Origin: Methylobacterium nodulans ORS 2060
GTDB lineage: Bacteria; Pseudomonadota; Alphaproteobacteria; Rhizobiales; Beijerinckiaceae
Direction of reading: 5' to 3'
Assembly: GCF_000022085.1 (NCBI RefSeq)
Contig: NC_011894.1
Coordinates: 3,375,501 to 3,439,500, forward strand
Length of the DNA: 64,000 nt
Shown here in pieces: positions 36,199 through 47,566 of this stretch. A program made the position numbers and the translations under genes. The stretch's first letter is position 1; every line of letters begins with the position of its first letter. Under the pieces are notes generated by a model. That model was not told where the DNA came from, searched no databases, and saw only the letters and a program-made list of their open reading frames with translations.

Positions 36199-36416
36199 GA
36201 CAGACGTCCCTCGATCAGGCCGGGCACTTCGCCGACGTGCCTCGGTTCCGTGAAGCCGGCCTCCACCCGCGCCGCCACTGCGTCGCGGCGGGCCCGGCCG
36301 ATCAGCGGGCCGCCCGGCGCGATCCGGCCGGCGCGCGCGCCGCTCACCGGAGCGATGCTGCCCGCCTCCGGGGAATGGGCCTCCCCGTCGATCCGATGGC
36401 GTGCCGCCGCGTCCAT
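36195..36416 (-). CDS. Small hypothetical protein coupled to ubiX
   Basis: A 73-residue basic protein with no recognised domain. Support comes from a good ribosome-binding site (GAGGG, eight bases before the ATG) and a four-base overlap with the ubiX start, the usual layout of translationally coupled genes. The sequence is rich in Ala, Arg and Gly and has no membrane segment or cysteine. It may instead be a non-functional leader frame. Confidence 0.45.
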   Translation of the reverse strand: MDAAARHRIDGEAHSPEAGSIAPVSGARAGRIAPGGPLIGRARRDAVAARVEAGFTEPRHVGEVPGLIEGRLS

Positions 36417-36566
36417 GGACGATCCCTCGATCTGCTCTTCCCGCCTTCGCGGCCGCCCCGCGATCAGCGGTCGGATTTGGCGGCGATCCTAGGGGTGGGC
36501 GATCGGGCCTGTCGAATAAGGATGGATGATGGCTTCGATCAGCGGGACGTCACGCGCGAGGCGGCC

Positions 36567-36674
36567 TCGAGAGCCTGTCCGGCGCGTCTCGAAGCGCCGG
36601 ACAGGCTCTCGATCCTTGATGGGCCGGATGTCCGGACGGAGAAGAGGCGCCAGCTTCTCCTGGACATCCTCTCG
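36567..36674 (+). repeat. Composite hairpin repeat, copy 2
   Basis: A 19-bp perfect stem (tcgagagcctgtccggcgc and its complement, eight-base loop, 36567-36612) is followed by atccttgat and then a second imperfect hairpin, atgtccggacggagaag...cttctcctggacat. The second part is nearly the same as in the copy at 48.7 kb, while the first stem differs. It ends three bases from the stop codon of the DUF2147 gene and may act as its terminator. Confidence 0.7.
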
Positions 36675-36676
36675 CC

Positions 36677-37081
36677 TCAATTCACCCGCGACCACACCTG
36701 CCGCTTGCAGATCAGCCCGCCGAGGACGCAACCGGCAAGTTCAAGGGCGTTCTGGCTCTTCATCGCGAGCTTGCCCGTATAGGTCTTCCCGTCGCGGAAA
36801 TTGTACAGCGAGCCCTCCCAGCCCTCCAGGGTCGGATGCATGTCGCTCGACAGGGCAACGCCGACGAGGCTGCGCCCGCGCAAGGCCGGGTCGGGATTGT
36901 TCACGTCCCGGGTTTCGCCGGTCAGGATCTTGGCGACGGTGCCGCAATAGCCCCCGCCGCAGCGGGAGATGCGGATATGGGCGTCGCCCCCCGGGGTGAG
37001 CCAGGTGCCGCTGGGGTCGAGCTTCGGCTCGGCGAGCGCCGGCATCGTCAGGGCCAGAAGGGCGATCATCACACGGTGCAA
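36677..37081 (-). CDS. DUF2147 family secreted protein
   Basis: A 134-residue protein with a short signal peptide (RVMIALLALTMPALA, cleaved before EPKLDP). DPSGTWLTPGGDAHIRISRC, the paired cysteines in CGGGYCG and LEGWEGSLYNFRDGKTYTGK are typical of DUF2147, a small periplasmic beta-barrel domain found in many alphaproteobacteria. The TTG at 37081 has GGAG nine bases upstream; ATG 37069 would leave a signal peptide without its Arg. Function is unknown, though family members often respond to stress. Confidence 0.8.
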   Translation of the reverse strand: MHRVMIALLALTMPALAEPKLDPSGTWLTPGGDAHIRISRCGGGYCGTVAKILTGETRDVNNPDPALRGRSLVGVALSSDMHPTLEGWEGSLYNFRDGKTYTGKLAMKSQNALELAGCVLGGLICKRQVWSRVN

Positions 37082-37120
37082 GGGGCGTCTCCGGATGAGG
37101 TGGGGGAAGCGGTCGCGGCC

Positions 37121-38278
37121 TCACGCGACGAGATCGGGGAAGGGCACGATGGTGGATTTGACGGTCCGCATCGCCATGGCGTCCGCCACGGCGGCGCTGA
37201 CGCCGTCCCGGGTGAAGGGATACAGGGTCTGCATCTCCAGCCAGGGATACTTCGCGCGTGCCCGATAGAGCATGTCGACGCCGAGCGGCAAGTCATTGCC
37301 CGTGAAGGCCCAGGAGCCCAGCACCGTGAGATCCTTGGCGCAGATGCGGTGCCAGGAGGTCTCGATCGAGCCCGCATCCGTGAACTGCCCCATTTCCACG
37401 TAAGTCCCGCCGTCGCGCAGGAACTCGATCCCCTCCGGCCCTGCGGACGGATGCCCCGAGCAGTCCATCACGAGGTCGGCCCCGAAGCCGCCGACGATCT
37501 CGCGCACGCGCGCGATGCGCGCCTCGGGCGTCGTCACCGCCGAGATGTCCACCGTGGCCTCGGCGCCGAACCTGCGTGCCAAGGCAAGCCGCGGCTCCTC
37601 CGGCGCGCCGACGCAGACGACGCGGCCCGCCCCCATCTCCTGGGCTGCCGCAACGGCCAGGATGCCGATCGGCCCGGATCCCTGGATGACCACCGTATCG
37701 CCCCACCTGAACCCGCCCGCCTTCACGGCGCGGTTGAAGGCGCGGATGCACGAAGTGAGCGGCTCGGCCAGCGCCCCGAGCCGCAGGTTCATGTCGTCCG
37801 GCAGCTTGTACACCTTGGTGCCGGGCAGCATGTCGAGATCGACATAGACGTATTCGGCAAAGCCGCCCCACAGGTGCGGCGCCTTGTCGAAGCCGAGATA
37901 GCGCCCGTAATAGACCGGCGTCAGGCACTTGTTGGCCTGCTCCGGGTAATGGACGCAGTAGTAGCAGTGCCCGCAGGGCATCAGCGGCGGGATCATCACC
38001 TTCGAGCCGACGGCGAGCGGCTTGTCCATGAAGTCGGCGGTGAAGTCGTCGCCCTTCTCCACGATGACGCCGCCGATCTCGTGGCCGAGGGTGAAGGGCC
38101 ACGGCAAGGGCTTCGGCCAATGGCCCTTCAGGATGTGCTGGTCCGTGCCGCAGACCCCGCAGGCGCCGATCTTGATGAGCGCGGCCCGGCGCGGCACGGC
38201 GGGCCAGGGGACGGTGCGGATCTCCGGCGCGGCGCCGGGTCCGGCGAAGGTCGCGACCCTGATCTCGGGCTTTTGCAT
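37121..38278 (-). CDS. Zinc-dependent medium-chain alcohol dehydrogenase
   Basis: A 385-residue MDR-superfamily enzyme. Catalytic-zinc residues are Cys in ACGVCGTDQH, His-Glu in LGHEIGGVIVEKG and the later site in ALAEPLTS; structural-zinc cysteines are PCGHCYYC plus the following NKC. The Rossmann motif is VVIQGSGPIGILAVAAAQEMG. It oxidises an alcohol with NAD(P) in the cytoplasm. It resembles the large-insert dehydrogenases with YYGRYLGFDKAPHLWGGFAE, whose substrates are varied polyols or aromatic alcohols. It stands alone, 40 bases upstream of the DUF2147 gene on the same strand. Confidence 0.88.
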   Translation of the reverse strand: MQKPEIRVATFAGPGAAPEIRTVPWPAVPRRAALIKIGACGVCGTDQHILKGHWPKPLPWPFTLGHEIGGVIVEKGDDFTADFMDKPLAVGSKVMIPPLMPCGHCYYCVHYPEQANKCLTPVYYGRYLGFDKAPHLWGGFAEYVYVDLDMLPGTKVYKLPDDMNLRLGALAEPLTSCIRAFNRAVKAGGFRWGDTVVIQGSGPIGILAVAAAQEMGAGRVVCVGAPEEPRLALARRFGAEATVDISAVTTPEARIARVREIVGGFGADLVMDCSGHPSAGPEGIEFLRDGGTYVEMGQFTDAGSIETSWHRICAKDLTVLGSWAFTGNDLPLGVDMLYRARAKYPWLEMQTLYPFTRDGVSAAVADAMAMRTVKSTIVPFPDLVA

Positions 38279-38743
38279 CGGCGTCTCCTCCAGGTCGGAA
38301 GCGGGACGGGTCGAGCCGCCCGCAGGCCGATGGTAGCAGCCGATTCGCCGCCGAATCTCCCTTGACCTTCCTCGATCGGAGGATCACGTTTCACCTGCTC
38401 CGGCCGCCAGGGACCAGCAGTACGAACGAGCAGCCGGAGCGCACCACGCGGAGGGAGGCATGACGCCACCGACGAAACATGCCGCGTTGATCGCGCCGGA
38501 AGGCGTCCGGTCCGGTGCGTAGCGGTTCTTCGCGGATGACAGGGTGGAAGCGGCCCCCGGGGCTCGAGGCCACGTCATGTACGTGCGGCTCACAGACAGA
38601 GATGCCCCACCTCAGCCGCTTCCGCTTTGCCTTCTGAGACTATCTGTCGTTTGGGTTCGGGACGACGCAGGGCGCATTTGGCGCTTCATCCGTCGTCAGG
38701 GTCGGTTTGGCCGGCACCGAACGAAGTCAAGACCCGTCCCTAT

Positions 38744-38970
38744 CAGTCCCGCAAGACGGTCGTGGAGGCCAGAACGGCCCTCATGCTGAGGTGGCTGGCG
38801 GCAGCCGGCCCTCGAAGCACGCCTGACCGCTCGTCCAAGCTCCGGGTGATCGGGAGCACCGGTCCGGGGTGCTTCGAGGCTGAGCGATCTTCGATCGCCT
38901 GTGCGATCTTTGATCGCCAGCGCCTCAGCATAAGGATCGTTCTGGCCTCCACGACCGTCTTGCGGGACTG
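38744..38970. repeat. 227-bp inverted-repeat element
   Basis: Perfect 33-base inverted arms lie at 38744-38776 and 38938-38970 (starting cagtcccgcaagacggtc). Further inside, both sides carry diverged copies of ctcatgctgagg and cctcgaagca, so the arms originally extended to roughly 80 bases. No transposase is present; this resembles a miniature element or large palindromic repeat. The rest of the 38279-39081 gap shows no supported gene. Confidence 0.75.
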
Positions 38971-39081
38971 AGGAGGGACGCCCGCGCGGCCGCCTCAGGT
39001 TTATCCGCCAGCGTCGACGCAGCCGCTGGCGAACTCACACCCACGGCCCGAAGGACGCATCGGCATCCTGGACCGTTGGGA

Positions 39082-41184
<2,103 letters not shown>

Positions 41185-41395
41185 CCTCTCCCTATACCGG
41201 AACAAACCGGAAACAGAAAGGGTCCAAACACGGATCCGCGGCGGAGTGGGAGCATGCGGCACGCGCCCAGCCCGTCGCGGGTTCGTAAACAGGTTACGTT
41301 AAGATTGCTTCACTCCGCACCCCTCCCCCGGGAACAATCCGGGCATCGACGCGTTACGGCTACGCTTCCCGGTCCCGTCGAGAGGTTGCCAGCCG

Positions 41396-41584
41396 ATGAC
41401 CGTCGCCACCCGCCATGCGCGTCATATCGCCCTTGCGCGCGCCGAGCGCGCCGCCGGTCAGGCCTTCGGCTGTCTCGACGAGGCGGTGATGGTCTCCCAC
41501 CTTTCAGCCCGCCGCTTCGCCACCACGGCGACGGGGGCCGCCGTGGCGGTCGCCCTCGCCGCCACGCTCGCCTGGGCGCTCTGA
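41396..41584 (+). CDS. Small single-helix membrane protein
   Basis: A 62-residue hypothetical protein with a basic, Ala-rich N-terminal half and one C-terminal hydrophobic helix (TGAAVAVALAATLAWAL). GAGAGG lies about nine bases upstream of the ATG. It stands between divergent parE and the convergent topA. Small tail-anchored proteins of this sort are common in Methylobacterium-like genomes, but I recognise no family. Confidence 0.5.
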   Translation: MTVATRHARHIALARAERAAGQAFGCLDEAVMVSHLSARRFATTATGAAVAVALAATLAWAL

Positions 41585-41593
41585 CGCCCGGGC

Positions 41594-41696
41594 TAGAGCA
41601 GGATCCGTTCATGGTGGAACGGATCCTGCTCTCGCTCTTTGATTGTGCCGCATTGTCTGCGACGAGCCGGCATCCGCTTCGTCGGAAAATGCTCTA
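41594..41696 (+). repeat. Composite hairpin repeat, copy 3, ending in the topA stop codon
   Basis: A 16-bp perfect stem (agagcaggatccgttc, loop atggtg) at 41595-41632 is followed by ctctttgatt and a second block, gagccggcatccgcttcgtcgg, ending in gctcta. The final cta is the complement of the topA TAG. The stem lies downstream of both convergent genes and could serve as a shared terminator. Confidence 0.75.
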
Positions 41697-44360
41697 TTCG
41701 GCGGCTGCCTTCTTCTTGGCCGCGCTCGCCTTGGTGGGCGCCTTCTTGGTGGCCTTCCCGGCCGGCTTCGCGGCGGTCTCGGACTTGCGCGTGCGGGTCG
41801 TCGCCTTCTTCTTGGTGCCCCCGCCGGCCTCGCGCCGGGCCGCGATCAGCCTGAGCGCCTCATCGAGCGTGATTGCGTCGCGGTCGGCGCCCTTCGGCAG
41901 GGTCGCGTTCACCTCGCCATCCGTCACGTAGGGCCCGTAGCGTCCGGCCTTCACGGTGACCGCGCGCCCGCTCTCGGGATCGTTGCCGAGGACGCGGCCC
42001 GGATCGGCCGCCGGCCGCCCGCCCCCCTGCTCCTTGGCGACGATCAGGTCGATCGCCCGGTTCGCGCCGATCTCCAGGAGATCGTCGCCCTTGCCCAGGT
42101 TGGCGTAGGTCTTCCCGTGCTGCACGTAGGGACCGAAGCGGCCGAGATTGACCAGGATCGGCTCGCCGGTCTCGGGGTGCCGCGCCACTTCCCGCGGCAG
42201 GGCGAGGAGCTTCAGCGCCGTCTCCAGCGACACCTCGGCGGGCGAGAGGCCGCGCGGCAGCGAGGAGCGCTTGGGCTTCTCGGCGCCCTTCTCGGCCGAG
42301 GCCTCGCCGAGCTGCACGAAGGGGCCGAAGCGGCCCTCGCGCAGGGTCACGGGCAGGCCCGTTGCCGGGTCCTCGCCAAGGACGCGCTGGCCGGGCTGGC
42401 CGCCCTCGCCGGAACTCCCGTCCCCCTCGCCCTCGACTCCCGCGGCCGAGAGCTGCCGGGTGTACTTGCATTCCGGGTAGTTCGAGCAGCCGACGAAGGC
42501 GCCGAACTTGCCGAGCTTGAGCGAGAGCGTCCCGCTCGCGCAGTTCGGGCAGGCGCGCGGGTTCGCGCCGTCCGCACGCGGCGGGAAGATATGCGGCCCG
42601 AGGAGCTGGTTGAGCGCCTCCAGCACCTCCGCGGTGCGCAACTCCTTGGTGCCGGCGATCGCCGCCGAGAAGTCGCGCCAGAAGTCGCGCAGCACGGCGC
42701 GCCAGTCGATCTCGGCGTTCGAGATCCGGTCGAGCTGCTCCTCCAGGTCGGCCGTGAAGTCGTACTCGACGTAGCGCCGGAAGAAGCTCTCCAGGAAGCC
42801 GGTGACGAGGCGCCCCTTGTCCTCCGGCACGAGCCGCTTCTTGTCCAGGCGCACGTATTCGCGGTCGCGCAGCACCTGCAGCACGGCGGCGTAGGTGGAG
42901 GGACGGCCGATGCCGAGTTCCTCCATCCGCTTCACGAGGCTCGCCTCCGAGTAGCGCGGCGGCGGCTCCGTGAAGTGCTGGGTCGCGGCGATGCGCTCGC
43001 GCCGCAAGGCCTCGCCCGCCGCCATGGACGGCAGGCGGCGGGATTCCTCGTCCTCCTCGTCGTCCTTGCCCTCCTGGTAGAGGGTGAGGAAGCCGTCGAA
43101 CTTCACCACCTGCCCGGTGGCGCGCAGGTCGAGGCGGCGCGGGCCGACCTGCGCGGCGATGTCGACCGTGGTGCGCTCGAGCTCGGCCGATTCCATCTGG
43201 CTCGCGACGGTGCGGATCCAGATCAGCTCGTAGAGCCGGGCCTGCTCGGGTTCGAGGAAGCGGGCGACCTCCTTGGGCAGGCGGCCGAGATCGGTCGGGC
43301 GCACGGCCTCGTGGGCCTCCTGGGCGTTCTTCGCCTTGACGCTGTAGCTGCGGGGCGCGGCGGGCACGTAGGCATCCCCGAACTCGGCCCCGATGACGCG
43401 GCGCGCGTCCTGGATCGCCTCCGGCGCCATGTCGACGCCGTCCGTCCGCATGTAGGTGATCAGGCCGACCGTCTCGCCGCCGATCTCGACGCCCTCGTAG
43501 AGGCGCTGGGCGATGCGCATGGTCTGGGCCGGGGCGAGCCCGAGCTTGCGGGAGGCCTCCTGCTGCAGGGTCGAGGTGGTGAAGGGCGGCTGCGGGTGGC
43601 GCCTGGCGGGCTTCGCCTCGACGTTTCCCACCGTGAAGGTGGCGAGTTCGAGGTCGCGCCGGAACGCCTCCGCCTCCTCGGCCGTGCCGATATCGAGGCG
43701 CTGGATGCGCTTGCCGTCGGCGCCGACGAGCCGCGCATCGAACACAGCGCCCCTGGCGGTGGCGAGCGTGGCGACGAGCGACCAGAATTCGCGCGGCCTG
43801 AACGCCTCGATCTCCGCCTCGCGGTCGCAGACGAGGCGCAGGGCCACCGATTGCACCCGGCCCGCCGAGCGCGCGCCCGGCAGCTTGCGCCACAGCACCG
43901 GCGAGAGGTTGAAGCCGACGAGGTAGTCGAGAGCCCGGCGGGCCAGATAGGCATCCACCAGCGCCTGGTCGATCTGCCTGGGCTGGGCCATCGCCGTCTG
44001 GACCGCGTCCTTGGTGATGGCGTTGAAGGTCACGCGCTCGACGGACACGTCCTTGAGCACCCGCTTGGCCTGCAGCGCCTCCAGCACGTGCCAGGAGATC
44101 GCCTCGCCCTCGCGGTCGGGGTCGGTGGCGAGGATCAGCTTGTCGGCGCCCTTGACCGCCCTGGCGATCTCCGAGACCCGCTTCGCGCCGCGGTCCTCCA
44201 GCTCCCAGAGCATCTTGAAGTCCTGCTCGGGATCGACCGAGCCGTCCTTGGCGGGCAGGTCGCGCACATGCCCGAAGGAGGCCAGAACCTCGTAGCCGTG
44301 GCCGAGATACTTGTTGATCGTCTTGGCCTTGGCGGGCGACTCGACGACGACGACTTTCAT
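41694..44360 (-). CDS. topA: DNA topoisomerase I
   Basis: An 888-residue type IA topoisomerase that relaxes negative supercoils. The N-terminal TOPRIM domain begins MKVVVVESPAKAKTINKYLG, with ATDPDREGEAISWH; ARSAGRVQSVALRLVCDREA is the DNA-contact region and LITYMRTDGVDM carries the catalytic tyrosine (the usual Ser after TD is Gly). A C4 zinc-finger-like unit (CPNCASG...GCSNYPECKY) and several Gly-rich C-terminal repeats follow, then a Lys/Ala tail. The start fits the family; a further 20 in-frame residues upstream do not. In most Rhizobiales topA follows dprA on the same strand; here it is divergent from pyrB. Confidence 0.95.
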   Translation of the reverse strand: MKVVVVESPAKAKTINKYLGHGYEVLASFGHVRDLPAKDGSVDPEQDFKMLWELEDRGAKRVSEIARAVKGADKLILATDPDREGEAISWHVLEALQAKRVLKDVSVERVTFNAITKDAVQTAMAQPRQIDQALVDAYLARRALDYLVGFNLSPVLWRKLPGARSAGRVQSVALRLVCDREAEIEAFRPREFWSLVATLATARGAVFDARLVGADGKRIQRLDIGTAEEAEAFRRDLELATFTVGNVEAKPARRHPQPPFTTSTLQQEASRKLGLAPAQTMRIAQRLYEGVEIGGETVGLITYMRTDGVDMAPEAIQDARRVIGAEFGDAYVPAAPRSYSVKAKNAQEAHEAVRPTDLGRLPKEVARFLEPEQARLYELIWIRTVASQMESAELERTTVDIAAQVGPRRLDLRATGQVVKFDGFLTLYQEGKDDEEDEESRRLPSMAAGEALRRERIAATQHFTEPPPRYSEASLVKRMEELGIGRPSTYAAVLQVLRDREYVRLDKKRLVPEDKGRLVTGFLESFFRRYVEYDFTADLEEQLDRISNAEIDWRAVLRDFWRDFSAAIAGTKELRTAEVLEALNQLLGPHIFPPRADGANPRACPNCASGTLSLKLGKFGAFVGCSNYPECKYTRQLSAAGVEGEGDGSSGEGGQPGQRVLGEDPATGLPVTLREGRFGPFVQLGEASAEKGAEKPKRSSLPRGLSPAEVSLETALKLLALPREVARHPETGEPILVNLGRFGPYVQHGKTYANLGKGDDLLEIGANRAIDLIVAKEQGGGRPAADPGRVLGNDPESGRAVTVKAGRYGPYVTDGEVNATLPKGADRDAITLDEALRLIAARREAGGGTKKKATTRTRKSETAAKPAGKATKKAPTKASAAKKKAAAE

Positions 44361-44505
44361 GAACGGCTTGCCTCTTCCCAAGCAGACCGCTGCGGTCTTG
44401 TCTCGATGTGGCGGACGCACGGCGCTAAGGGGAGGCGCCTCAAGCCCGACAAGTGGGTGAACGCGGAGCCGTTGTCAAATGCCCGGAACGGGGGGCCTGC
44501 CCTGC

Positions 44506-44534
44506 TTGCGGGCCTCTCGCCCTGCTCCTATAGC
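44506..44534 (+). promoter_or_regulatory. Predicted sigma-70-type promoter of pyrB, nearly leaderless
   Basis: TTGCGG and TATAGC are separated by 17 bases. A start seven bases after the -10 box would fall near 44541, only about five bases before the pyrB ATG, and no Shine-Dalgarno sequence is visible. Predicted from consensus alone. Confidence 0.4.
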
Positions 44535-44545
44535 CGGGGCTCAGC

Positions 44546-45496
44546 ATGAGCACCCAGCCGACCCGCCCGGGCTTCCCGCACCGCCACCTGCTCGGCATCG
44601 AGGGCCTGACGCCCCTCGACATCGCCGCGCTGCTCGACCGCGCCGACGAGGCCGTCGAGATCAGCCGGCAGGTGGAGAAGAAGCGCACGACGCTGCGCGG
44701 CCGCACGCAGATCAACCTGTTCTTCGAGCCCTCGACCCGCACCCAATCCTCCTTCGAGCTCGCGGGCAAGCGGCTCGGGGCCGACGTGATGAACATGTCG
44801 GTCGCCTCCTCGTCGGTGAAGAAGGGCGAGACGCTGATCGACACCGCCGCGACGCTGAACGCCATGCGGCCCGACATCATCGTGGTGCGCCACCATCAGG
44901 CGGGCGCCGTGCATCTCCTGGCCCGCAAGGTCGATTGCGCGGTGGTGAATGCGGGCGATGGCGCCCACGAGCACCCGACCCAGGCCCTCCTCGACGCGCT
45001 CACCATCCGCCGCAACAAGGGCCGGATCGAGGGGCTCCAGGTGGCGATCTGCGGCGACGTCCTGCATTCGCGGGTGGCGCGCTCGAACATCATCCTGCTC
45101 CAGGCGCTCGGTGCCCGGGTGCGGGTCATCGGCCCCTCGACGCTGCTGCCGCCGGGCATCGAGCGCATGGGCGTCGAGGTCTTCACCGACATGCGGGCGG
45201 GCCTGCGCGACTCCGACATCGTCATGATGCTGCGCCTTCAGCGCGAGCGCATGAACGGCTCCTTCGTGCCCTCCGTGAAAGAGTATTTCCGCTATTTCGG
45301 CCTCGACGGCGAGAAGCTGAGGCTCGCCAAGCCCGACGCGCTCGTGATGCATCCGGGCCCCATGAACCGGGGCGTCGAGATCTCGTCCGAGGTCGCGGAC
45401 GGGGCGCAGTCGCTGATCAAGGAACAGGTGGAGATGGGCGTGGCGGTGCGCATGGCGGTGCTGGAGGCGCTGGCGATGCACCTGCCGAACGCCTGA
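44546..45496 (+). CDS. pyrB: Aspartate carbamoyltransferase catalytic subunit
   Basis: A 316-residue enzyme that joins carbamoyl phosphate to aspartate in pyrimidine synthesis. [15 protein letters not shown] is the carbamoyl-phosphate site, [18 protein letters not shown] the second signature, and [20 protein letters not shown] the aspartate loop. No pyrI regulatory gene follows. The next gene encodes a dihydroorotase-like protein, so this is probably the class in which PyrB assembles with a non-catalytic PyrC-like partner. Transcription probably starts at the TTGCGG/TATAGC promoter just upstream. Confidence 0.95.
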   Translation: MSTQPTRPGFPHRHLLGIEGLTPLDIAALLDRADEAVEISRQVEKKRTTLRGRTQINLFFEPSTRTQSSFELAGKRLGADVMNMSVASSSVKKGETLIDTAATLNAMRPDIIVVRHHQAGAVHLLARKVDCAVVNAGDGAHEHPTQALLDALTIRRNKGRIEGLQVAICGDVLHSRVARSNIILLQALGARVRVIGPSTLLPPGIERMGVEVFTDMRAGLRDSDIVMMLRLQRERMNGSFVPSVKEYFRYFGLDGEKLRLAKPDALVMHPGPMNRGVEISSEVADGAQSLIKEQVEMGVAVRMAVLEALAMHLPNA

Positions 45497-45628
45497 GACG
45501 CCGTAACGAGGCTTGTCCCGGCACCGCGTCATCTGCCAAACGCTTCCGAATGGGTGACGGCCGGTGCCGGCCGTCCGCTTCAGCTGGCCTCAGCGCCGAG
45601 CCTCTCGGGCGCCAGTCCACGGGATGCC

Positions 45629-46930
45629 ATGACCGCACGCCCTCTTGTCATCGCCAATGCGCGCCTCCTGGATCCCGTCTCCGGGCAGGACAAGGTAGGC
45701 GCCCTCCTCATCCGCGACGGCCGCATTGCGGACCTCCAGTGGGGCGCGTCCCCGCCCGCGCCGGAGGACGCCGAGATCATCGACGGCGGCGGGCATGTCC
45801 TGGCGCCGGGCCTCACCGACCTGCGCGCCTTCGTGGGCGAGCCCGGGGCCGAGCACCGCGAGACGCTCGCGAGCGCGAGCGCGGCGGCCGCGGCGGGCGG
45901 CGTCACCACGCTGGTCTGCATGCCCGACACCAACCCGGTGATCGACGAGCCGGCCATCGTGGACTTCGTGCTGCGCCGCGCCCGCGACACCGCCAGCGTG
46001 CACGTGCTGCCGGCCGCCGCCATCACCAAGCATCTCGCCGGGCGCGAGATGACGGAGTTCGGGCTCCTGTCGGAGGCGGGCGCCGTCGCCTTCACGGACG
46101 GCCTGCGCGCGGTCACCAACGCCCAGGTGATGCGCCGGGCCCTCACCTATGCCCGCGATTTCGGCGCGCTGCTGATGCAGCATGTCGAGGAGCCCGATCT
46201 CGTCGGCGACGGGGTGATGAACGAGGGCGAGATGGCCTCGCGGCTCGGGCTGCACGGCATCCCGCGCGAGGCCGAGACGATCCTGCTGGAACGCGACCTG
46301 CGCCTCGTGCGCCTGACCCGCGCCCGCTACCACGCCGCCATGATCTCCTGCGCCGATTCGGTCGAGATCGTGCGGCGGGCCAAGGAGGCGGGGCTGCCCG
46401 TCACCTGCGGCGTCTCGATCAACAACCTGGTGCTGAACGAGAACGACATCGGCCACTACCGCACCTTCTGCAAGCTCTCGCCCCCCTTGCGTACCGAGGA
46501 GGACCGCAAGGCGGTGGTCGCGGCCCTGAACGAGGGCGTCATCGACGTCGTCGTCTCGGACCACAACCCGCAGGACGTGGAGACGAAGCGCCTGCCCTTC
46601 GCGGAGGCGGCGGACGGGGCGCTCGGCATCGAGACGCTGCTCGCCGCTTCCTTGCGCCTCGTGCATGCCGGCGACATCGCCCTGCCGCGCCTCCTCGCCG
46701 CCCTGTCGGCCGAGCCGGCGCGGCTCCTCGGCCGCGAGGGCGGGCGGCTCGCCAAGGGCGCGCCGGCCGACCTCGTCCTGTTCGATCCCGACGAGCCCTA
46801 CATCCTCGACAAGCGCCTGCTGAAGTCCCGCTCCAAGAACTCGCCCTTCGACGAGGCGCGGCTCCAGGGCCGCGCTCTCCTCACCCTGGTCGGTGGCCGC
46901 ATCGCCTACCGGTTCGAGGCGGGCCGCTGA
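45629..46930 (+). CDS. pyrC: Dihydroorotase-like protein lacking the zinc ligands (PyrX/PyrC' type)
   Basis: A 433-residue amidohydrolase-fold protein. Overall it matches class I dihydroorotase ([59 protein letters not shown]), but where active enzymes have DxHVHxRxPG it reads [13 protein letters not shown], so both histidines of the HxH zinc site are gone, and the later TDHAPH reads SDHNPQ. Rhizobiales relatives show the same loss. It is therefore likely a structural partner of PyrB, with a true PyrC elsewhere. Annotation pipelines will still call it pyrC. Start ATG 45629 fits the family. Confidence 0.85.
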   Translation: MTARPLVIANARLLDPVSGQDKVGALLIRDGRIADLQWGASPPAPEDAEIIDGGGHVLAPGLTDLRAFVGEPGAEHRETLASASAAAAAGGVTTLVCMPDTNPVIDEPAIVDFVLRRARDTASVHVLPAAAITKHLAGREMTEFGLLSEAGAVAFTDGLRAVTNAQVMRRALTYARDFGALLMQHVEEPDLVGDGVMNEGEMASRLGLHGIPREAETILLERDLRLVRLTRARYHAAMISCADSVEIVRRAKEAGLPVTCGVSINNLVLNENDIGHYRTFCKLSPPLRTEEDRKAVVAALNEGVIDVVVSDHNPQDVETKRLPFAEAADGALGIETLLAASLRLVHAGDIALPRLLAALSAEPARLLGREGGRLAKGAPADLVLFDPDEPYILDKRLLKSRSKNSPFDEARLQGRALLTLVGGRIAYRFEAGR

Positions 46931-47532
46931 TGGACGCGCAGAGCTGGCCGTTCCTGCTCGCCGCCCTCGGCCTCGGCTATCTCCTCGGCTCGATCCCCTT
47001 CGGGCTCATCCTCACCCGCTCCGCCGGGCTCGGCGACGTGCGGTCGATCGGATCGGGCAATATCGGCGCCACCAACGTGCTGCGCACCGGCCGCAAGGGC
47101 CTCGCGGCCGCGACCCTTGTGGGCGATGCCCTCAAGGGCACCGCCGCCGTGCTGATCGTGGGCCGCTTCGGAGCGCCGGAGGCCGCGCTCGCCGCCGGGC
47201 TCGGAGCCTTCCTCGGCCACCTCTTCCCGGTCTGGCTCGGCTTCAAGGGCGGAAAGGGGGTCGCGACCTTCCTCGGCGTGCTCCTGGCCCTGGCCCCGCT
47301 CGCCGTCCTCGCCTTCGCGGCGATCTGGCTTGGCCTCGCATTCCTGCTGCGCTACTCCTCCGCCGCGGCTCTCGCGGCGAGCGCCGCGACCCCGGCCTTG
47401 CTCTGGGCAATGGGCGAGACCCGCGCCGCCCTGCTGTTCGTCGTGCTCGCCCTGCTGCTATGGTGGAAGCACATGCCCAATATCCGGCGCCTGATGGACG
47501 GCACCGAAGGGCGCATCGGGCAGAAGGGTTGA
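46930..47532 (+). CDS. plsY: Acyl-phosphate:glycerol-3-phosphate acyltransferase
   Basis: A 200-residue inner-membrane enzyme that makes lysophosphatidate in phospholipid synthesis. [33 protein letters not shown] and [18 protein letters not shown] are the three conserved PlsY motifs, and there are about five hydrophobic helices. The start overlaps the previous stop (TGATG). It sits in the usual pyrB-pyrC-plsY-dprA order of Rhizobiales. Confidence 0.93.
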   Translation: MDAQSWPFLLAALGLGYLLGSIPFGLILTRSAGLGDVRSIGSGNIGATNVLRTGRKGLAAATLVGDALKGTAAVLIVGRFGAPEAALAAGLGAFLGHLFPVWLGFKGGKGVATFLGVLLALAPLAVLAFAAIWLGLAFLLRYSSAAALAASAATPALLWAMGETRAALLFVVLALLLWWKHMPNIRRLMDGTEGRIGQKG

Positions 47533-47566
47533 GACGATCCCCTGCCCTGCCGCAGGGGAGCCTCAC

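Noticed and set aside
38384..38593. Small protein gene in the gap before parE
   Set aside because: No ribosome-binding site, no family, adjacent to a palindromic element; treated as non-coding.
41643..44549. Open frame of ~970 codons antisense to topA
   Set aside because: It mirrors the topA reading frame, as is usual in high-GC DNA; its translation is low-complexity Ala/Arg/Gly/Leu and matches no family, whereas topA motifs are complete on the other strand.
44479..46930. Long frame running in register with plsY back through pyrB and pyrC
   Set aside because: Only the part from 46930 is real (plsY); the upstream part is out of frame with well-supported pyrB and pyrC.
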